The notes below the pieces were generated by a model. The model saw only the letters and a list, made by a program, of their open reading frames with translations, was not told where the DNA came from and did not search any database. 64,000 bases of DNA from Hyphomicrobiales bacterium. Its GTDB lineage: Bacteria > Pseudomonadota > Alphaproteobacteria > Rhizobiales > Rhizobiaceae. Each line of letters opens with the position of its first letter. The stretch's first letter is position 1. Below are positions 8,420 through 18,738 of the stretch, in pieces. The stretch spans positions 204,569 through 268,568 of the forward strand of contig UBMI01000007.1 in assembly GCA_900466475.1 (NCBI GenBank), in the 5' to 3' direction. Made by a program: the position numbers and the translations under genes.

Positions 8420-8569
8420 ATCACCCGTCATCTGCATAGGCCTGACGGCAACCATAATTCTCAAGACGATCACTCACGACGCCCTTGCTGGGAGAGATCT
8501 TCCCCCTAAAATAATTGAGGACACCGCGTCGTGGCCTCAATCGGCGCAGACCAATTTAGGGAGAAAACG

Positions 8570-9016
8570 ATGCAGGAAGCCCTGGTTGTTCGCCGCGAAA
8601 CGCATCTTTCTGCGCCGCCTGCGGCAGTGTTCGCCCTGCTGACGGATCCAGAAAAGATCCTCCGCTGGATGGGAACAGAGGCGGATATCGAGCCCCAGCC
8701 CGGAGGGCTTTATCTCGTCAACGTGACCGGTGCGCGTTTCGCGCGCGGATCGTTCCGTGAAGTGGTGCCGGTCCACCGCCTGGCCTACAGCTTCGGCTGG
8801 GATGGCAGCGACGTGGTGCCACCGGGGTCGAGCCTCGTCGAGATCGATCTGATCGAACAACCTGATGGGACGCTCCTGCGTCTGACGCATACCGGCTTGC
8901 CCAATGTCGAGCAATGCGCCGGCCATGCCGAGGGCTGGGCTCACTACCTTGGCCGCCTGGAAGCAGTGACGGCGGGACGCGACCCGGGACCGGATATCTT
9001 TCACGGCAGGAAGTGA
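8570..9016 (+). CDS. SRPBCC (AHSA1-type) family protein
   Basis: 148 residues from the ATG preceded by GGGAG. It opens with the START/Bet v1-like strand RRETHLSAPPAAVFALLTDP, followed by the AHSA1 features KILRWMGTEADIEPQPGG and RGSFREVVPVHRLAYSFGW, and ends with a long helix around HAEGWAHYLGRLEAV. Such proteins bind hydrophobic ligands or act on partner proteins. In bacteria many sit beside ArsR regulators, but none is adjacent here. Cytoplasmic; role unknown. Confidence 0.88.
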   Translation: MQEALVVRRETHLSAPPAAVFALLTDPEKILRWMGTEADIEPQPGGLYLVNVTGARFARGSFREVVPVHRLAYSFGWDGSDVVPPGSSLVEIDLIEQPDGTLLRLTHTGLPNVEQCAGHAEGWAHYLGRLEAVTAGRDPGPDIFHGRK

Positions 9017-9120
9017 CCAAGCTTATCATTTGAAAGGGAAGCCAGGTTCACGAAGAAAGCGCGTCCGACTGTGGCAGTCGTCTGGCTGACATCAGGCGGG
9101 CGCTATGGCATGATCGAGGA

Positions 9121-10179
9121 ATGGATTTGCCCGCCCACCTCGCCTGGCTGGTCGATGAGGCCAGTGCCTCGTCCAGCCCCGAACAATTCATAGCCGAGCT
9201 TGGCCGCCAGTTGCTTGCCGACGGTCTGCCACTTGCGGGCGGGGCTCTCACTCTTTCCATTCCGCATCCGATCATTGCGCGCCGGACCTGGTTGTGGAGG
9301 GCTGAAACCGGCGCCGTCATCGAGGCACTCGATTTTGCCGGCAGCTCGCTCAACAAGGCTGCGGGCGACTGGCTTGCCGGGCTTGGACCGATATACGAAG
9401 GAAAGATCGGTCGAGGCTCTGACAATCCGATATTGGGCTGGGCCGGATCCCGCTCGTTCACCCCGTCCGAAGCGGACCGGCTGCGCGAAGCCGCGCGCTT
9501 CGCAGCAGCACCCTTGGTGGCACTGACCGCCCGTACAGCGCTGACAACCCTTCTTGAAGCTTATCTCGGCAAACGCAGTGCCGCACAGGTGCAGGCCGGA
9601 GCGCTCGGCCGCAGCGATGGGGAAACCATTCGCGCCGCTTTGCTCTGTGCTGACCTCCGCGACTTCACGGCGCTCTCGGAAGCGACCGACCCCTCCCTCA
9701 TGATCGCCACCCTCGACGCGTGGTTCGATCGTATTGCGGGTGCAGTGCATGCTTTCGGGGGCGAGGTGCTGAAGTTCATCGGGGACGGCGTTCTGGCGAT
9801 CTTTCCCGTTACCGGAACGCCCGCTGAGGCCTGCGAAGCATCTCTGCGCGCTGTCGCTGCCGCCCGTGCAGGCATGGTCCATCTCGACGCCACACGGCAA
9901 GCACAGGGCCTGGTCCCGTTGCCCTTCGGCGTGGCGCTGCATTTCGGCGAAATGCTCTGGGGCAATATCGGTGCTGCCGACCGGCTGGATTTTACGGCCA
10001 TCGGCCCCGCAGTCAATCTGGTCAGCCGGCTGGAAGGGCTCTGCAAGTCCCTTGGTCATCGTGTGCTGATATCAGGTGCGCTCGCGGCAGAGACGACAAC
10101 GCGGCTAGTTCCACTGGGTGAACACCGATTGCGCGGCATCGCCGCTCCCTGCACCGTCTTCACCCTGCCGACGGATTGA
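9121..10179 (+). CDS. Class III adenylate/guanylate cyclase
   Basis: 352 residues. Residues 1 to about 160 form a rhizobial-type N-terminal sensory region without membrane segments. Residues about 170-350 are a class III cyclase catalytic domain. The two metal-binding aspartates are visible as D178 in ADLRDF and D222 in FIGDGVLAIF, and the transition-state region DFTAIGPAVNLVSRLEG follows. It should make a cyclic nucleotide, probably cAMP, from the triphosphate. Rhizobia carry many such cyclases. Transcribed toward, and convergent with, ndvB. Confidence 0.92.
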   Translation: MDLPAHLAWLVDEASASSSPEQFIAELGRQLLADGLPLAGGALTLSIPHPIIARRTWLWRAETGAVIEALDFAGSSLNKAAGDWLAGLGPIYEGKIGRGSDNPILGWAGSRSFTPSEADRLREAARFAAAPLVALTARTALTTLLEAYLGKRSAAQVQAGALGRSDGETIRAALLCADLRDFTALSEATDPSLMIATLDAWFDRIAGAVHAFGGEVLKFIGDGVLAIFPVTGTPAEACEASLRAVAAARAGMVHLDATRQAQGLVPLPFGVALHFGEMLWGNIGAADRLDFTAIGPAVNLVSRLEGLCKSLGHRVLISGALAAETTTRLVPLGEHRLRGIAAPCTVFTLPTD

Positions 10180-10200
10180 ACGAGACTGGTCGCGACAATC

Positions 10201-10234
10201 GCCGGGGCAGTGACACCAGTCAGACTGCCCCGGC
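10201..10234. terminator. Hairpin between the convergent cyclase and ndvB genes
   Basis: GCCGGGGCAGT (10201-10211) pairs perfectly over 11 bp with ACTGCCCCGGC (10224-10234). It lies between two convergent stop codons and may serve both strands. The plus side is followed within a few bases by TTTT; the minus side lacks a strong U-tract. Confidence 0.6.
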
Positions 10235-10242
10235 AACGAGTT

Positions 10243-13200
10243 TTACTTGGCCGCCAGCAGATATCCTTCGTTCAGATCATCAACTGCCGCGCCGTTGATG
10301 GTCACGGAGCAGCGATCCGAGTCCACCTTCGAAACGGAAACCTGATATTTCCCGCTCGGCAGATCGAGTTCGGCGGAGAAGCCGTCCCATCCGGCCGGCA
10401 GGACCGGCTTGACGTGCAGTCGGCCATTCTCCGAGCGGATGCCGAGGATGCCCTCGACGGCCACACGGTAGAGCCAGCCGGCCGAACCCGTGTACCAGCT
10501 CCAGCCGCCACGTCCCTTGAGAGCACCTTCGCCATAAACGTCGCCGGCGATCACATAGGGCTCGATGCGATAGACGTCTGCAGACGATTTATCGAGCGAA
10601 TGATTGATCGGATTCAGCATCTCGAAAGCGCGCCAGGCGTCTTCGGCCCGCCCCATGCGGGCGAGAGCGAGCACGGCCCAGGTGGCGGCATGGGTGTACT
10701 GGCCACCGTTTTCGCGAACACCGGGCGGATAGGCCCTGATCACGCCGGGATCGTTGACCGGCTTGACGAAAGGCGGCGTCAGCAGGCGGATGAACTTGCC
10801 CTCCTCATCGACGAGCTTGTCGAGGACGGCCTTCATCGCCATGCCGCTGCGTTCCGGATTGCCCTCGCCTGACAGCACGCTCCAGGACTGGGCGATCGAA
10901 TCGATCTTGTCCTCTTCGGATTGGCTGGAGCCGAGCGGCGCGCCGTTGTCGTAATAGCCACGGCGGTAATATTCGCCGTCCCAGCCCGCCGTTTCGATCG
11001 CGCTCTTGAGCTTCTCCAGATGTGCGGTCCAGTGGCTGACACGCTGCGTGTCGCCACGAGCTTCGGCATAGGCAATGAAGCGGCGCAGGGCACCGGCCAG
11101 GAACCATCCAAGCCAGACGCTTTCGCCACGGCCGGCCATGCCCACCCGGTCCATCTTGTCACACCAGTCGCCGCTCATCATCAGCGGCAAGCCGTTGACG
11201 CCGGTGCGTTTGATCGCAAGATCCAGCCCGAGGGCCGCATGCTCGTAGAGCGATGCGGTATTGTCGGAAACACGCGGCTGGATGAAAGCATCGTACTGAC
11301 CGGGGCTGAGCTGCGCGCCCTCGACGAAGGGCAGCATCTCGTCCATGACCGCGCCGTCGCCTGTCGCCGTGCAATACTGATCGACGGCATAGGCAAGCCA
11401 GACCGGATCGTCGGAGATGTTCGTGCGAACGCCGGCGCCGCTGTCTGCCAGCCACCAATGCTGGAAGTCGCCTTCCGGAAACTGGCGCCGGCCGGTGTTG
11501 AGGATCTGCTTTCGGGCGATTTCCGGCGAATGCAGAAGGAAGGCCAGCGAATCCTGCAACTGGTCGCGCAGGTTCCAGGCACCGCTCGACTGATAGAAGG
11601 CGGTGCGCGCCATGATACGGCAGCCGTAGGTCTGATAGGGCAGCCAGCTGTTGACCATGAAGTCGAGCCGCTGATCCGGTGTCGAAACACGCGTCTTGCC
11701 GGTAAAGTTCTTCCAGAAATCGCGGGTCTGACCGAGAACCTCTTGGAAGCCTGTGGTGCGGATCTCGGCGATCAGAGCGGCTGCTTCTTCCTGCGAGGCG
11801 GCATCGCCCATATAGAAGCAGATGTCGCGCACTTCGCCAGGCCCGATCGTCAGATCGAAGGCCATGGCGGCTGCCGGATCACCATCGAGATCCAGAGCGT
11901 TGGAGAGACGCGAGCCCGCAGAAACGGTGCGCGGCTGCTGGATCGTTCCGTGCCGGCCGATGAATTCGCGGCGGCTGGTGGAAACGCTCGACGGCGATTC
12001 GCTTGCCGCATATGCGGCGACACGCGTGCCGAAGTTCACGCTGAACGGATTGCTCGCGAAGACCGCCCCACTCGCACTGTCGAAGTTCGAGATGATGAAG
12101 GGCTTGCTCTTCGTCGGGTTGTTGCCGAGGATCCATTCGGCATAACCGTAGAGACGCAGTTTGCGCGTCTCACCCGCTTCGTTGCGGATGCGCAGCTGCG
12201 TCAGCTTGACCGACTTCTGCATATGCAGGGTCTGCGTAACCTCAAGGGCGATTTCGTCCTGAACCGTCGAGAACACCGAGTAGCCGAGGCCATGACGGGC
12301 CTCGAAGCGCGTGTCGGAACGCTGCGCCAGCGACGCATAGGGCACGATGACCGAACCGCGATCGAGATCCTTCAGGTAGAAGGCCTCGCCCGGCCGGTTG
12401 GTGACCATGTCGTTGGTCCAGGGTGTTAGCTGATGGTCGCGCGAGTTCTGGCTCCAGGTGAAGGCGGCGCCTTCGGCCGAGACATGGAAGCCGAAACTGT
12501 CATTGGCCATGATGTTGACCCACGGATGCGGCGTCTGTTCGCCGCCCGAGAGGCGCACGACATATTCGCTGCCATCGGCCGCAAAGCCGCCGTAGCCGTT
12601 CCAGAAGGCGAGATCGCTGCCATCGGCCGAGGTCGCATCGCCTGCGTTGCGAACCATCCTCGGAACGAGGGTGGAATCGCCCCACTGACCGAGCAGCGCC
12701 GGGGAGCCGGCAACGGAGCGGGCCTTCTGCACCTGGTCGATCAGGCTGCCGTCGCGGCCGCGCAACACGACACGCGAGGCGGCAATGATGGCATCATAGG
12801 CTTCCGGCGTCGTCAGATCCTTGCGCAACACGTAGATGTTGCGCTGGATGCCGGCAATCTCGCTGGCGTGACGCGCGGCGTCACAAAGCTGGTCGATCGT
12901 GCGCTGCATCTCGCCAGCCGCCTCACCGGCGCGCTCATTGAAGATAACGAGATCAACCTCTACGCCGCGGGCCTGCAGGAGGCCCTGGGCGCGCAGCAGT
13001 TCCTTGACAAGATCGGTGCCGAGCTCATCAGTGATGCGCAGCGTCATCAGTGGTGTGTCGCCGGAGAGCGTTGCGCCCCAGAGCACGGACTGCGACTTGA
13101 GGCCCTCCCGAACCAGCTTGCTGTCGGCGCGCAGCGCCATGTCGGGATAGATGATGTAGCGGGCAAACCGCTGATAGGCGGCCGCTTCCTTCGAGTTGAC

Positions 13201-16200
13201 GCCAATCTGGCGCAACTGGCTCTGCGTTCTCGTCCAGGCCTGGACGAGGCCCTGGGCAAAGCTTTCCGGCTGGCGATAGTGCTCGAGCGCCGCTTCGAGT
13301 TCGGCGCGTTCGCCGGCAGCAACGGTCCAGAAGGTCACGCTGACCTTTTCGCCGGCAGGCACGCGAAGCGTACGGCGCAGCGACACGCAGGCGTCCATGG
13401 TGAAACCGTCCTTGCCTGACAGCTTGGCATCGGCATCGAAAGCCGCAGCTTCGGTCAGGGTCCGGCCGCGACCGAGGAAGCGCATGCGGTCGGTCTCGCA
13501 TTGCGTCGGGCCGTTTTCGCCTGAGGTATCAACGATAAGCTGCGCGATGGCGACATCGGGATCGGTCAGGCCACGCTTCTGGCGCTCGACGACGATCGCA
13601 TCGCCGGCCGCGGCGATTTCGGTCTTCAGGAACATGCGGGCAAAGACCGGGTGGCCCGTATCGACGATATCGAGTGTCGCGACCGGCTCCATATAGGAGG
13701 TCACCTCGATCACGCGATCTTCCGTGCCGGTATTGGTGATCGTCAGACGGCGGCCTTCCGCATCGTGATCGCTCGCAACGAAGACCTCCATCTCGCTCGT
13801 CAGTTCACCGACGGTCTTGACGAATTCGGCCTTGTCGTCGCTGAAGCTGACGCGCACGTGCTCGTTGGCAATCGAGCGCGGCTCGGCGGTCGCGGACCAC
13901 CACTCGTTCGATGCGGTGTCGCGCAGGAAGATGAAGGAACCCCAGCGATCCTCGGTCGGATCGGCCCGCCAGCGGTTGACGGAGAGGTTCTTCCAGCGGC
14001 TATAGCCGGATCCTGTCGCCGTCAGCATGGTCGAATAGCGACCGTTGGAGAGCAGCAGCAATTCGCGTTCGCGCGATGCCGGGTCTTCCAGGCGGCGCAC
14101 TTCCGGGCGCATGAGATCGCCCTGGATGGTGGCAGGCGCATCGGTTTCGTGCTTGGCCGCCATGACGGGGATGTCGCGCGGTGCCTTTTCCTGCAGGAGC
14201 AGCTCCGCTGCTTCGATGACCGGATCGGCGTGGAAGAGTTCGCGCAGCATGCCGTCGAAGGCGACGTTGGCAACGGCCGCAATCGACATGCCGTGATGGT
14301 GCGCATAGTAGTTGTAGACCACAGCGCACTGCTTGCCCTCAGGCACACGGTTCGGCGTGAAGTCCACGGCATCGTGAAAACCATACATGCCGAGCGCGCC
14401 GACGGCCCGCAGCCTGTTGAGGTTTTCGAGTGCTGCGACCGGATTGTACTGGCTCGCCAGCAGCGAAGCGTAAGGGGCGATGACGGCATTCTGGCCGAGA
14501 CCGCGCTTCAGACCGAGCGTCGGCACGCCAAAATTGCTGTACTGATAGTTCATCTGGTGGTCGCGAGCATTGAAGGCCGCTTCCGAGATGCCCCAGGGGG
14601 TGCCGAGCTTGCGGGCATAGTTCATCTGTTCGAGAACGATCAGATTGTTGGTCTGGTTGAGAATACCGCCGCTGCGCTCCTGCATGACGAGCGGCGGCAT
14701 CAGATACTCGAACATCGAACCGGACCAGGAAACGAGCGCCCCGCGCGGGCCGACAGGCACGACGTGACGGCCGAGCTTGTACCAGTGCTCCGTCGGAAGA
14801 TCGCCCTTGGCGACGGAAAACAGGCTGGTCAGGCGCGCTTCCGAAGCAAGAAGGTCGTAGCAGGCCGCATCGACTTCTTCCGTCTCCACCCGGAAGCCGA
14901 TCGACAGGAGCCGACGCTCGGGGCGATAGAGGAAGCTGAAATCCATGTCGAAGGCGATTTCGCGGGCACGGTTGCCGACGCGCGTCAGCCTTTCGCTGAT
15001 GACATCCACCTGCGCAGGATCGAAGGCTTTATCCACCTGATGAAGCTCGCAGGTTGCCACGAGCTTCTCGGCCCAATGAACAACCTCGTCACTCTGCGCC
15101 GTCTTGACCTCCCGGTCGAGGCTGCCGGCGAGTTCGCGAATTTCCCGCGCCTGTCCGGCGAACCGCTCGATCAGGCCCGATGAGAACTCCTTCTCGCGTT
15201 TGCCGGTGGCAACCGCAGCTTCGAGGTCGGCGATCCGGCCATCCAGACGATCGTGAAGGGATCGGACAGACCTGTCTGCTTCCCGAAGCTCGTTCAGCAC
15301 TTCGCGAAGAATGGCCGCGACATCACCGATGCCATCGAGGTCAGTGTGAATATGGGCAAGCGGCGACTGCGCCCAGATGCGGCAAGCTGACGATACCGCA
15401 ATCAGATGACCGGCAAAATTGCCGCTGTCGACCGATGACACATAGCGCCGGCCAAGCGGCTTGAGGGTGTCTGTATGATACCAGTTGAAGAGATGGCCGC
15501 GATACTTTTCGAGCCGGTCGACGGTTTCGATCGTCTGCTCGATACGCTTGACCGCGTCTTCGAAGGAAATCCAGCCAAAACGGCGCGCCGAAATCACCGA
15601 CAACAGGTAGACGCCGATATTGGTCGGCGAGGTGCGCATGGCCACGACGGCATGCGGCGTCTGCTGGACATTATCCGGAGGCAGGTAATGCTGGCCGGGA
15701 ACCACGAAGTGGTCGAAATAGCGCCAGGTACGCCTTGCGATCTTGCGCAATTCGTTGCGGACAGTCTCCGGCACATCGAGCCGGTCTTCGGTTTCCGCCG
15801 TCTGGCTGACCGTCCAGGCGATAGCCGGCGAGAGCGCCCACAGAATGACGAAGGGAAGACCGACCATCCAGGCGCTGTCGCCGGAGGAAATGACGAAAAG
15901 CAATGCCAGGATGGCAAGCACCGGTGCCCGCCACATGACCTTGTAGTGGCCGAGGATGGTCGTCTGCGCCATGGCCTGGGCGCTCGCGGCCGTACGCCAC
16001 TGCAGCATCAGCTTGCGGCTGACGAACAGTCGGTAGAGCGAGCGGATGATGGCGTCGGCCATCACACAGGCAATGTCGGCGATGAAGACGATGCGCATCG
16101 CCACCTGGGCGTTGGCATTCTCGATGTCTTTCCAGACCGTATGCAGGTGCGCCTGAAGAATGATGTCGCTGGTGCGCGGGATGATACCATTGATCAGCGA

Positions 16201-18738
16201 CAGGGTCGGCGCAACGAACAGGCTGAAGATCAGCAGAATCTGCCAGATGAGCGCACCAAGCGGGTCCATCCAGTACCAGCCGAGAACCGATGCCAGGAAC
16301 CAGGCGATCGGGGTCAGCGAGCGGCGCAGATTGTCGAACATCTTCCAGCAGCCGAGCGCGGTGACGCCACGGCGATCATCGAAGATATAGGGAAGAAGTT
16401 GCCAGTCGCCGCGGGCCCAGCGGTGCTGGCGCGAGACTTCCACCTCATAACGGATCGGAAAATCCTCGACCAGTTCGCAGTCCGTCACAAGTGCGCAGCG
16501 CGCCATCGAACCTTCGAGCAGGTCGTGGCTTAGAACGGAGTTTTCCTTGATCCGGCCCTTCAGCGACGCCTCGAAAGCATCGACGTGATAGAGCCCCTTG
16601 CCGGTAAACGTGCCTTCGCCGGTAATGTCCTGATAAACGTCAGAGACGGCAAAGACGTAAGGGTCGAGACCGCGGTTGACCGAGAAGACGCGCTGGAAGG
16701 TCGATGCATCCTTGCCTGTCGTCAGCGACGGCGTCACGCGGGGCTGGAGCACGCCGTAACCATCGACGACACGCTGTTTCTTTTCGTCGAAGACAGGGCG
16801 GTTGATCGGATGATGCAGCTTGCCGACAAGCTTGGTCACCGTATCGCGGACGATACGAGTGTCACTGTCGAGCGTCATCACATATTTCACGTCCTGCGGC
16901 ACGACATCGGCGCCCGGCAGGAAACTCGTATTCGGCTCGCCACGCAGCAGCATATTGAGTTCGTGCAGCTTGCCGCGCTTGCGCTCCCAGCCCATCCAGG
17001 CGCCTTCGGCGGGATTATATTGGCGGCGGCGATGCAGGAGGTAGAAGCGCTGCTTGCCGTCTTCGGCGTAACGTGCCTCCAGATTGGCAATCTTGCTCAA
17101 CGCATAGTCGAGCACTTCCAGATCGCGGGCGTTCTGTTCTTCCTGTGCATCCGGCCAGTCGCTCAAAAGCGCGTAGTAGATCTCACCGCGCGCATTGGCG
17201 AGGTAATGAACTTCGAGGTTACGAACGAGTTCATCGACATGTTCGCGCTTGCCGATCAGGCAGGGAATCGTGACGAGCGTGCGGGCTTCCGCCGGCAGGC
17301 CCTTCTTGAATTCGTAGCCGACGAGGCGGTCGGGCGTGATGAAGAAGGTGGCGAAGAAGTTGAAGAGGCCGGTCGCTCCCTCGGAAGCCGGAAGCGCAAA
17401 CATCAGCAGCAGCACGATCGTCGCAAAAAGCGGCATGCCGGCGTCAACGAAAATGGCATCGGTGATGACCAGTGCCAGCAGCGTCAGCAGCAGAACCGGC
17501 ACCGCAATCGCCAGCCAGTTCAGCTTGCGGATCACGCGCATGAAGCGCAGGCCAAGCGGCGGCCGGAAGCCGATCTCGGTTTCGAGCGCCGGACGTCCAT
17601 TGCCGACGAAATAATAGCCGACATTGCCGGCTGAAGCCGAAAGATCCTGGCTGTCGGCCTTCGCGCGGTCGGCCAGGCGCACGGCCGCCTCGGCGATATC
17701 CATTTCCGTCTTGTCGGAGCGCTTTGCGAGCTTTTCGATCTGGCGGCGATAGCTGTTGCGGGAACCGGAATCGAGCTCGGCATAATCCGTCTGCTGCCAA
17801 AGCAGCTTGTCGATGGTGCTGACCTCTTCGACCCATTCGGACCAGTCGGTATCGTTGATCTCGCGCAGGCTCTTGATGATACTGCCCATCAGAGCATTGG
17901 CCGCGCCAAGACGAGTCTGTTCCGCCGACATGACGGCTTCGGCGTCGGTCCCCTTTGCGGCAAGCTTGCTCTCAAGCCAGCTCAGCGCAGATTCGGTCGG
18001 CTCGAGCGCATTGCGCAGGCGATAATGCAGCTGGGTGACGAAGGTCGTATCGTCGAGGCTGGCAGCCAGCGTCTCCAGATGATTGGCCGCGCCTGCGTCG
18101 CCGAGCGCGATCGCCTGGGTCGCCGCGGCATTGGCGCTTGCCCGCATCAGGCGGCTCTTGTCGATATGAGACGCGACGCGGCGAAGGTTGTCGATCAGCA
18201 CATAACGGACGAGCGAGGGTAGCGCCCAGAGTTCGCCGATGCGCAGCGTTTCCTTATCTTGGAACCCTTCCGTGACGGCTGCCATGCCGGCATTGCTGAT
18301 ATTGCTGTGGGCATGCGCCATGTAGAGCCAGGCGAGCGCCAGCGTACGCGGCACTTCCGTCCCGTCGAGCGTAATCTTGCGCAGCTCGCGATAGAACTTC
18401 TTCGGAAAGTCGCGACGGACTTCCTGGATCGCCTCTTCGACGATGTAGTGATTGTCGAGCAGCCATTCGGTGGCGGGCGTAATGCTCTCGCCGGCATCGA
18501 CGTCAGCGGCAGCGGCGCGGTAGACCCTCAGGATCTCGGCCTCATTCTCCCGGTGGCGCTGGAAGAAATCAAAATTCCTGAAAGTCGTTACATCAAGGGC
18601 GCGGCTTTCCGCAAACTGCGCAGCCCTGATCCTCAGCTGGTCGTTCGACAGGAGCGGCGCGCGAATGCCGAAATCAGGATCCGCGGACGATGCTTGAACA
18701 TGCACGCTCGTAGCACCCGTAACATTTTGAGAGGTCAT
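10243..18738 (-). CDS. ndvB: Cyclic beta-1,2-glucan synthase (NdvB/ChvB)
   Basis: 2831 residues, the full size of NdvB/ChvB. This inner-membrane enzyme uses UDP-glucose to make, elongate and cyclise beta-1,2-glucans for the periplasm, and is needed for hypo-osmotic adaptation and plant infection in this group. Membrane segments start near residue 405 (LAIAVPVLLLTLLALVITD). The GT84 transferase domain follows with DSDTR near 622 and QHRWARGDW near 770, then more membrane segments to about 1000. A glycoamylase-like region (YYAHHHGMSIAAV) lies near 1480, and the C-terminal third holds GH94-like phosphorylase domains that set chain length. No frameshift was seen. The exporter gene ndvA/chvA is not adjacent. 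Long frames antisense to it are shadows. Confidence 0.97.
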   Translation of the reverse strand: MTSQNVTGATSVHVQASSADPDFGIRAPLLSNDQLRIRAAQFAESRALDVTTFRNFDFFQRHRENEAEILRVYRAAAADVDAGESITPATEWLLDNHYIVEEAIQEVRRDFPKKFYRELRKITLDGTEVPRTLALAWLYMAHAHSNISNAGMAAVTEGFQDKETLRIGELWALPSLVRYVLIDNLRRVASHIDKSRLMRASANAAATQAIALGDAGAANHLETLAASLDDTTFVTQLHYRLRNALEPTESALSWLESKLAAKGTDAEAVMSAEQTRLGAANALMGSIIKSLREINDTDWSEWVEEVSTIDKLLWQQTDYAELDSGSRNSYRRQIEKLAKRSDKTEMDIAEAAVRLADRAKADSQDLSASAGNVGYYFVGNGRPALETEIGFRPPLGLRFMRVIRKLNWLAIAVPVLLLTLLALVITDAIFVDAGMPLFATIVLLLMFALPASEGATGLFNFFATFFITPDRLVGYEFKKGLPAEARTLVTIPCLIGKREHVDELVRNLEVHYLANARGEIYYALLSDWPDAQEEQNARDLEVLDYALSKIANLEARYAEDGKQRFYLLHRRRQYNPAEGAWMGWERKRGKLHELNMLLRGEPNTSFLPGADVVPQDVKYVMTLDSDTRIVRDTVTKLVGKLHHPINRPVFDEKKQRVVDGYGVLQPRVTPSLTTGKDASTFQRVFSVNRGLDPYVFAVSDVYQDITGEGTFTGKGLYHVDAFEASLKGRIKENSVLSHDLLEGSMARCALVTDCELVEDFPIRYEVEVSRQHRWARGDWQLLPYIFDDRRGVTALGCWKMFDNLRRSLTPIAWFLASVLGWYWMDPLGALIWQILLIFSLFVAPTLSLINGIIPRTSDIILQAHLHTVWKDIENANAQVAMRIVFIADIACVMADAIIRSLYRLFVSRKLMLQWRTAASAQAMAQTTILGHYKVMWRAPVLAILALLFVISSGDSAWMVGLPFVILWALSPAIAWTVSQTAETEDRLDVPETVRNELRKIARRTWRYFDHFVVPGQHYLPPDNVQQTPHAVVAMRTSPTNIGVYLLSVISARRFGWISFEDAVKRIEQTIETVDRLEKYRGHLFNWYHTDTLKPLGRRYVSSVDSGNFAGHLIAVSSACRIWAQSPLAHIHTDLDGIGDVAAILREVLNELREADRSVRSLHDRLDGRIADLEAAVATGKREKEFSSGLIERFAGQAREIRELAGSLDREVKTAQSDEVVHWAEKLVATCELHQVDKAFDPAQVDVISERLTRVGNRAREIAFDMDFSFLYRPERRLLSIGFRVETEEVDAACYDLLASEARLTSLFSVAKGDLPTEHWYKLGRHVVPVGPRGALVSWSGSMFEYLMPPLVMQERSGGILNQTNNLIVLEQMNYARKLGTPWGISEAAFNARDHQMNYQYSNFGVPTLGLKRGLGQNAVIAPYASLLASQYNPVAALENLNRLRAVGALGMYGFHDAVDFTPNRVPEGKQCAVVYNYYAHHHGMSIAAVANVAFDGMLRELFHADPVIEAAELLLQEKAPRDIPVMAAKHETDAPATIQGDLMRPEVRRLEDPASRERELLLLSNGRYSTMLTATGSGYSRWKNLSVNRWRADPTEDRWGSFIFLRDTASNEWWSATAEPRSIANEHVRVSFSDDKAEFVKTVGELTSEMEVFVASDHDAEGRRLTITNTGTEDRVIEVTSYMEPVATLDIVDTGHPVFARMFLKTEIAAAGDAIVVERQKRGLTDPDVAIAQLIVDTSGENGPTQCETDRMRFLGRGRTLTEAAAFDADAKLSGKDGFTMDACVSLRRTLRVPAGEKVSVTFWTVAAGERAELEAALEHYRQPESFAQGLVQAWTRTQSQLRQIGVNSKEAAAYQRFARYIIYPDMALRADSKLVREGLKSQSVLWGATLSGDTPLMTLRITDELGTDLVKELLRAQGLLQARGVEVDLVIFNERAGEAAGEMQRTIDQLCDAARHASEIAGIQRNIYVLRKDLTTPEAYDAIIAASRVVLRGRDGSLIDQVQKARSVAGSPALLGQWGDSTLVPRMVRNAGDATSADGSDLAFWNGYGGFAADGSEYVVRLSGGEQTPHPWVNIMANDSFGFHVSAEGAAFTWSQNSRDHQLTPWTNDMVTNRPGEAFYLKDLDRGSVIVPYASLAQRSDTRFEARHGLGYSVFSTVQDEIALEVTQTLHMQKSVKLTQLRIRNEAGETRKLRLYGYAEWILGNNPTKSKPFIISNFDSASGAVFASNPFSVNFGTRVAAYAASESPSSVSTSRREFIGRHGTIQQPRTVSAGSRLSNALDLDGDPAAAMAFDLTIGPGEVRDICFYMGDAASQEEAAALIAEIRTTGFQEVLGQTRDFWKNFTGKTRVSTPDQRLDFMVNSWLPYQTYGCRIMARTAFYQSSGAWNLRDQLQDSLAFLLHSPEIARKQILNTGRRQFPEGDFQHWWLADSGAGVRTNISDDPVWLAYAVDQYCTATGDGAVMDEMLPFVEGAQLSPGQYDAFIQPRVSDNTASLYEHAALGLDLAIKRTGVNGLPLMMSGDWCDKMDRVGMAGRGESVWLGWFLAGALRRFIAYAEARGDTQRVSHWTAHLEKLKSAIETAGWDGEYYRRGYYDNGAPLGSSQSEEDKIDSIAQSWSVLSGEGNPERSGMAMKAVLDKLVDEEGKFIRLLTPPFVKPVNDPGVIRAYPPGVRENGGQYTHAATWAVLALARMGRAEDAWRAFEMLNPINHSLDKSSADVYRIEPYVIAGDVYGEGALKGRGGWSWYTGSAGWLYRVAVEGILGIRSENGRLHVKPVLPAGWDGFSAELDLPSGKYQVSVSKVDSDRCSVTINGAAVDDLNEGYLLAAK

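Noticed and set aside
10921..15183. Long plus-strand open frames of 502 and 510 codons inside ndvB
   Set aside because: They are antisense to a complete, motif-rich gene; their translations are rich in R, H, D and A with no domain, the usual result of reading high-GC coding DNA on the other strand.
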